Origin: Imperialibacter sp. EC-SDR9
GTDB taxonomy: Bacteria; Bacteroidota; Bacteroidia; Cytophagales; Cyclobacteriaceae
DNA length: 64,000 bases
Assembly (NCBI RefSeq): GCF_902498805.1
Contig: NZ_LR701592.1
Location: 46,661-110,660 of the forward strand
Reading direction: 5' to 3'
Below the pieces are notes generated by a model. It searched no databases, had not been told where the DNA came from, and worked only from the letters and a program-made list of their open reading frames with translations. Each line of letters starts with the position of its first letter. Position 1 is the first letter of the stretch. Below, in pieces: positions 59,664-64,000 of the stretch. The translations under genes and the position numbers were made by a program.

Positions 59664-62600
59664 TTATGATGAGGTTGAACTCGCACCCACAAATAACTTG
59701 TAATTTTCTTTAAATTCATCAAAGCTGGCATCTATTTGAGCTAATTTCTTTTCTACCTCTTCGTAAATGCTACGTTTCAGTTCCTGTTCAAGCTGAGTTA
59801 CATACCAGGCAAAACGTTCTATGCCCAGGGTTCCGGAGTTACCCTTTAGGGTATGTAGTTCCGACCTCAGCACTTCGTAATTGCTCACTCTTAGTGCCTC
59901 CCTGCAGTTTGCCAGACTCTCCTGAGCCTCTTTTAAAAAATCGTTGAGCACCGACTCAACCATTTCGGCTCCACCATACTTGCTGAGCTCATCCAGTACC
60001 AGGGTGTTCACAATTTTAAGATCGTCAGGCACCTCGGCCATTTTTTGGACAACAATTTCGCTAGGCTTATTGTTCTCTATCCAGTCCACTACTTTTTGGA
60101 TGATGGTTTTTGCCTGAATTGGTTTGGAAATATAGTCGTCCAGACCGCTATCAAGGAATTTCTTTCTGTCCTCTTCCATCGAATAGGCAGTCATGGCGAT
60201 GATTGGGGGCTGATGGTCGAGGTTAAGCAATTTAATTTCCCGGGTGACCTGTACACCGTCTTTTTTGGGCATTTGTATGTCCATAAAAACAACATTGTAC
60301 TGGTGCTGTTGGATCATTTGAATGGCATCGTCGCCGTTTTCTGCAAAATCTACCCTGCATCCCGCTTTAATGAGGATATGTCCAGCCACTTTCCTGTTGA
60401 CGTCATTGTCGTCCACCAAAAGTATGTACGGAATTTTCTTGCTGAATACTTTCTGAATGGCCTCGTCGGTAAGGGGAAGGTTCCTTTCCTCGGGTTGCTC
60501 TATTATTTCAGCTTCGAAGGTAAACCAAAAGGTACTGCCAAGGCCAGGGGTAGAGTATACGCCGATTTCACCGCCCATTGATTTGGTCAACTCTTTAGAT
60601 ATTGCCAGCCCGAGCCCGGTGCCGCCAAACTTTTTGGTCATGGAGTTGTCAACCTGACTGAACGAGTCGAAGAGCTTTTTCAGGTCTTCCTTGCTGATCC
60701 CAATGCCCGAATCTTTGATCTTCACCTTCAGAATCAGGATGTCTCCCTTTCTCTTGTGCTCGTTAAGGCTGATGTAAATTTTGCCTCTTCCTTTGGAGAA
60801 CTTGATCGCATTGGAGGTGAGATTTGAAAGCACTTGCAACACCCTGGTTTCGTCGAGTAAGAAGTAGTCGGGCAGGCTTTTAGCTACAGTATACTGAAGG
60901 CTGGTTTCGTTGATGGAGGCCTGCTGGCTGAACAAGTTATAAAGCTTGTCTAAAGTACCTCGCAGATTTACAGGCCTTTTTCTAATCTCCATTTTGCCCG
61001 CCTCAATTTTTGACAAATCGAGGATGTCGTTGAGAATGGTGAGGAGGGTTTCAGACGATTTTTTTATTGTTCTGAGGTATTCGGACTGCTCCTGATCGAG
61101 GTGTGTACTGCCGATCAAATCCAGCATGCCAATGATCCCGTTCATAGGTGTCCTGATCTCATGGCTCATATTGGCCAGGAACCGCTCCTTGATCTTAAGT
61201 GACCTTTCTGCCAGTTCCTTTGCCTTGCGAAGCTCTTCATTGGTGCGGATCAGCGTGGTGATGTCTCTGGCAACACCTTCAATTTCAAGCGGGTAGTTTC
61301 TGCGGTATACCAGGCGGATGTTGCAGAGGCATTGCAGATCCTTTCCGTCTTTTGTGTACAAGGTCGCCTCGAAGTTTCTAAGCCTTCTGTTCTTTCGAAG
61401 CTTGCTGAATACACTGTGGATGGAGTCGGACGAGCTGAAGAGTTCGTCGATGTTTTTTCCTATTACCTCTTTAGATGTGTAGCCTAAAAGCTCGATGACC
61501 GATGGGCTGATCATCGTGATCTTTCCCTTGGCATCGCAGCGGAAATAAATGTCCTGGAAGGATTCGAAAATATTCCTGAATTTTTCTTCGCTTTCCTGCA
61601 GAGCCACTTCCGAAAGCTTCTTCTCAGTAATGTCATTGGCGATAACTGAGATTTCTTCGATGGAGCCGTCGGGGAGGAAAATTGGATTAAGGAATACATC
61701 TCTCCATATTTTGTTGCCCTTGAGGTCAGTAACCTGACTTTGGAAGTTGACAATCTCCCCGCTAAACGCACGGTCATACTTGGTTTTCCAGAACTCGCTG
61801 AGGCTTGGAACCAGAAAGTCGAAGCCGCTCTGACCACCCAGAGAAGGGGTAATGCCATAGTATCGCTGCAGCGCATCAGCATAGTTTTGGTTGAAAGAAG
61901 TGAAGCAGTAGCTCCTGTCTATGGACCAGATTTGGTGAGTGGTAGACTCAAAAATTGCTTTTCGCCTGGCGCTTTGGCTAATTATTTTTGCCTCGTTTGA
62001 CTTGCGTTCGAGAGCAAGAGAGACCTGGCTGGAGATGAAATCCAGCAGTTCAAGATCTTTGTGGTTATAGGCCGTTCGGTCTTTGTAAGAATGGAATGAA
62101 ATGACACCTGCCGGTTTGCCTTCAACATTGACCTGTACCCCCAACCATATTAGCGGAAGCTTGGCATGAAGAGGTAATTTTTTATTGTCCGCAATTCTTC
62201 GAATTCCGTCTTCGTAAATAATCAGTGGCTTGCTTCTCTCAAACGTGAATTCAGCCAGTAGTTTGGTGATGCTTTTTAGCTGCTTGACTTCCGACGGCTC
62301 TTCTAACTCGGTGATGAGGTAAGGGAATTGGATTTTTCCTGTTTTTTCATCTTTGAGACTGATGGCAAAATTCTGGATCTTCAGTATTTTGTTGAGCTCC
62401 TCAAATACGTTTCGGTACAGCGCATCCAGATTGCTACTGGTGGTCGTTAGGTTGGCAATTTTGTAGTAGAGGCTTTGCGCTTTTTCGGCACGAATCCTTT
62501 CTGTGATGTCGTAAAAGATACCTCTAAACTCTGTCGGGCTGCCATCCTGAATAGTGCAGTTGACTCGGCCGGAAACGTAAATATTCTTACCAAACTTACT

Positions 62601-63638
62601 GATAAAAACAGTTTCAAACTTCTCGATCCGTTCCCCACGTCCAATCTGGTTCAGATTCTCAACTGTGCTGCTCTGGTAATCTTTTGGTATTAAATCGGTA
62701 AGCTTCAGTTGACTTATCTCTTCATCATTGTATCCGAGTTTTGTTTTCCACGCTTCATTTACAAACCTGAATTCGCCTTCAGATGTGAAGATTTGGATAA
62801 GGTCGCTCGAATTGTCAAAAAGTTCTTTGAGCTGGGCGTTGGTCTTTTCCAACTCTTGTCTGACCTTCCGTCGTTCGGTAATATTTTCTCCAACGATGGT
62901 GATGCCAATTACCTGGCCCTTGGCATTCTTAAGTATAATCGAGCTAAACCGTATAATGAGAATTTCGTCTCCGTCCAGCGTAATTACCCCAGTCAGTGCC
63001 TCCGTGTAGTCCTCTCTCTCTACTAGCGTTCTGAAACTTTTTTTGGTTACGTTGTCACCGCCGTAGGGCTGAAATACCTCAAACAGACTCTTGCCCATGA
63101 GGTCCCCGGCTGGCTTTCGGGTGGCCTTCAGAAACGCTTCATTACAGAAAGTGATAATACCTTCGCTGTTGGTGGTAAGCGAAAGAATTTTAGACTGGTT
63201 GAGCGATTTTTGCAGCTTTTTTTCGCTTTCCAACAAAGCTTTTTCACGGCTTTCGGCTTCTTCTGCCAGCTTCCTCTCGGTAATGTCTATTGTGGCGGAA
63301 ATATAGCCGGAGAACTTACCCAGGCTACTGACTCTCGGAATGCCGGTATCCAGCACCCATCTGTATTTCTTGTCGTAGCGCCGCAGCCTGTAGGTAACCT
63401 CATATTTTTTGCGGCGCTTAAAAGCCAGGTCCATGGTAACCAGCACGTCATTCAGGTCTTCTTCATGAATGTTGGCAATCCATCCATTGTTTTGCTCCTC
63501 TTCTACTTCCTTGCCGGTAAACTTGAGCCATTGCTTGCTGAAGTAGTAGAAGAAGTTGTTGGAATTGGTCATTCGCAACAGCACAGGAGCATTGTCGGCC
63601 AGAGATTGGAACGTCTTTTCTGATTCCAGAAAATACAC
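59664..63638 (-). CDS. Hybrid sensor histidine kinase with PAS/GAF repeats, receiver and HPt (5' truncated)
   Basis: The annotated 1324 residues start at a GTG, but the frame stays open to 63875. In that extension the reading continues sensibly (ENKDDDADVYFLES), so this is not the native start. Domains in order: PAS (8-125), PAS (146-255), PAS (268-385), GAF (390-545), PAS (560-675), PAS (685-795), HisKA with phospho-His826 (NMSHEIRTPMNG), HATPase, a receiver (VDDNDVNRKV; MDIQMPKKDG) and an HPt domain (HTLKGNSGTLG). It senses an unknown signal and can pass phosphate to the downstream regulator. Its 5' side meets an insertion-sequence end, so the first sensor part is probably lost. Confidence 0.85.
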   Translation of the reverse strand: MYFLESEKTFQSLADNAPVLLRMTNSNNFFYYFSKQWLKFTGKEVEEEQNNGWIANIHEEDLNDVLVTMDLAFKRRKKYEVTYRLRRYDKKYRWVLDTGIPRVSSLGKFSGYISATIDITERKLAEEAESREKALLESEKKLQKSLNQSKILSLTTNSEGIITFCNEAFLKATRKPAGDLMGKSLFEVFQPYGGDNVTKKSFRTLVEREDYTEALTGVITLDGDEILIIRFSSIILKNAKGQVIGITIVGENITERRKVRQELEKTNAQLKELFDNSSDLIQIFTSEGEFRFVNEAWKTKLGYNDEEISQLKLTDLIPKDYQSSTVENLNQIGRGERIEKFETVFISKFGKNIYVSGRVNCTIQDGSPTEFRGIFYDITERIRAEKAQSLYYKIANLTTTSSNLDALYRNVFEELNKILKIQNFAISLKDEKTGKIQFPYLITELEEPSEVKQLKSITKLLAEFTFERSKPLIIYEDGIRRIADNKKLPLHAKLPLIWLGVQVNVEGKPAGVISFHSYKDRTAYNHKDLELLDFISSQVSLALERKSNEAKIISQSARRKAIFESTTHQIWSIDRSYCFTSFNQNYADALQRYYGITPSLGGQSGFDFLVPSLSEFWKTKYDRAFSGEIVNFQSQVTDLKGNKIWRDVFLNPIFLPDGSIEEISVIANDITEKKLSEVALQESEEKFRNIFESFQDIYFRCDAKGKITMISPSVIELLGYTSKEVIGKNIDELFSSSDSIHSVFSKLRKNRRLRNFEATLYTKDGKDLQCLCNIRLVYRRNYPLEIEGVARDITTLIRTNEELRKAKELAERSLKIKERFLANMSHEIRTPMNGIIGMLDLIGSTHLDQEQSEYLRTIKKSSETLLTILNDILDLSKIEAGKMEIRKRPVNLRGTLDKLYNLFSQQASINETSLQYTVAKSLPDYFLLDETRVLQVLSNLTSNAIKFSKGRGKIYISLNEHKRKGDILILKVKIKDSGIGISKEDLKKLFDSFSQVDNSMTKKFGGTGLGLAISKELTKSMGGEIGVYSTPGLGSTFWFTFEAEIIEQPEERNLPLTDEAIQKVFSKKIPYILLVDDNDVNRKVAGHILIKAGCRVDFAENGDDAIQMIQQHQYNVVFMDIQMPKKDGVQVTREIKLLNLDHQPPIIAMTAYSMEEDRKKFLDSGLDDYISKPIQAKTIIQKVVDWIENNKPSEIVVQKMAEVPDDLKIVNTLVLDELSKYGGAEMVESVLNDFLKEAQESLANCREALRVSNYEVLRSELHTLKGNSGTLGIERFAWYVTQLEQELKRSIYEEVEKKLAQIDASFDEFKENYKLFVGASSTSS

Positions 63639-63794
63639 GTCGGCGTCATCGTCCTTGTTCTCCAGCTTGATTGTGCAAAGCAGGTGGTTGTTTTTCTCTT
63701 CGGTTAGTGCCGATAGCTTTATTTTAGAAAAGAAGACCTTTTCAGAGGAGTTTTGAATTTCTCCAACAAACTTTTGGGGTAGGCCGAGCAGGGC

Positions 63795-64000
63795 CAGTTT
63801 TATCCCGGAATTGTCATTAGGAATTAGGACGGAGCAAAAGGCCAGTTGAAATTTTGGGACTCTGTCCAGATTCCTTCAATCCATTTTCTTCGTTTCATTG
63901 CCAGAGAAAGGTTGAGTATTTTCTGACTGCCGGATTTGGTTATATAGCCCCCAATAGCAAAGATTTTATACCTGAGTGTTTTGAGTTGATGGAGCTTGTC
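63795..64000 (-). mobile_element. Right end of an IS1380-like insertion sequence
   Basis: The 3' part of a transposase gene plus 20-30 bp of noncoding end lies against the hybrid kinase gene. The exact terminal inverted repeat cannot be fixed without the other end, which lies outside the window. The end is placed near 63795-63808, where kinase-like reading stops. Confidence 0.5.
63824..64000 (-). CDS. IS transposase, C-terminal 58 residues (start outside window)
   Basis: The frame is open from the window edge to a TAA at 63824-63826. It reads LHQLKTLRYKIFAIGGYITK and then SGSQKILNLSLAMKRRKWIE. The RYKIFAIGxxI-x4-G-x4-L-x-L pattern is the C-terminal signature of IS1380-family (DDE group 1) transposases. 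The rest lies beyond 64000. It is codirectional with the kinase gene, which begins about 30-190 bp downstream depending on the start chosen. Confidence 0.65.
   Translation of the reverse strand, partial: DKLHQLKTLRYKIFAIGGYITKSGSQKILNLSLAMKRRKWIEGIWTESQNFNWPFAPS

Noticed and set aside
1..64000. CRISPR array, integron or prophage
   Set aside because: I saw no regularly spaced repeats, attC-like sites or phage structural genes. The only mobile DNA seen is the IS fragment at the right end.

Overview
This window looks like chromosomal DNA from a marine-type Bacteroidota, most likely order Cytophagales. Several signs support this. Promoters carry the Bacteroidota -7 element TAnnTTTG, and strong Shine-Dalgarno sites are mostly absent. 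One secreted protein ends in a gliding/type IX secretion C-terminal domain. Other typical genes are a PorT-like outer-membrane barrel behind an ECF sigma/anti-sigma pair, a DUF4493 lipoprotein, and a Bacteroidota-type tRNA-Gln/prs/rplY cluster. Gene density is high and most genes are housekeeping, transport or envelope genes. There is no CRISPR array, rRNA operon or prophage. These assignments rest on motifs read by eye, not on database searches.

Layout. 1-9 kb: end of a flavin amine oxidase, an outer-membrane barrel, a MATE exporter, a Nudix hydrolase, an ECF sigma/anti-sigma/barrel cassette, a lipoprotein, a beta-CASP nuclease and an OsmC pair. 9-14 kb: acyl-ACP thioesterase, a secreted M20 peptidase, a YfcE-type phosphoesterase and a B12-dependent (class II) ribonucleotide reductase. 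14-18.6 kb: an IscR-like Rrf2 regulator, a long cysteine-rich nitronate-monooxygenase-like flavoprotein and a divergent PLP decarboxylase. 18.7-29 kb: a basic-tailed small protein, hisS, a T9SS-sorted protein, YbaB, a glycosyltransferase, PspC, an OmpA/TPR lipoprotein, a SET protein, pth, rplY, prs and tRNA-Gln. 29.5-39.5 kb: DUF4493 lipoprotein, DUF1003 protein, Na+-symporter, nadR/pnuC (AT-rich), purL and an alpha/beta hydrolase. 39.8-46.5 kb: a TetR-led RND efflux operon. 46.6-59.3 kb: phosphoesterase, barrel, FtsX-type permease, aminotransferase-fold desulfurase, TRIC channel, SDR, PlsC, DinB, Uma2, RqcH and a PhnP-like hydrolase. 59.3-64 kb: a response regulator and a very large hybrid histidine kinase whose 5' end abuts an insertion-sequence transposase running off the window.

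The most interesting unit is 11.9-18.6 kb. Two near-identical 24-bp palindromes (ATAAAAGA-N8-TCTTTTAT, 22 of 24 bases shared) each sit 3-5 bp upstream of the same -7 box TATATTTG. One is in front of the class II ribonucleotide reductase. The other is in front of the flavoprotein-Rrf2 pair and on the flank of the divergent decarboxylase. The Rrf2 protein carries an IscR-like C-C-C-H cluster-ligand set. I infer a small Fe-S-sensing, probably low-oxygen or nitrosative-stress, regulon built around an uncharacterised flavoprotein. The second notable point is the apparent decapitation of the hybrid kinase by an IS1380-like element at the right edge.
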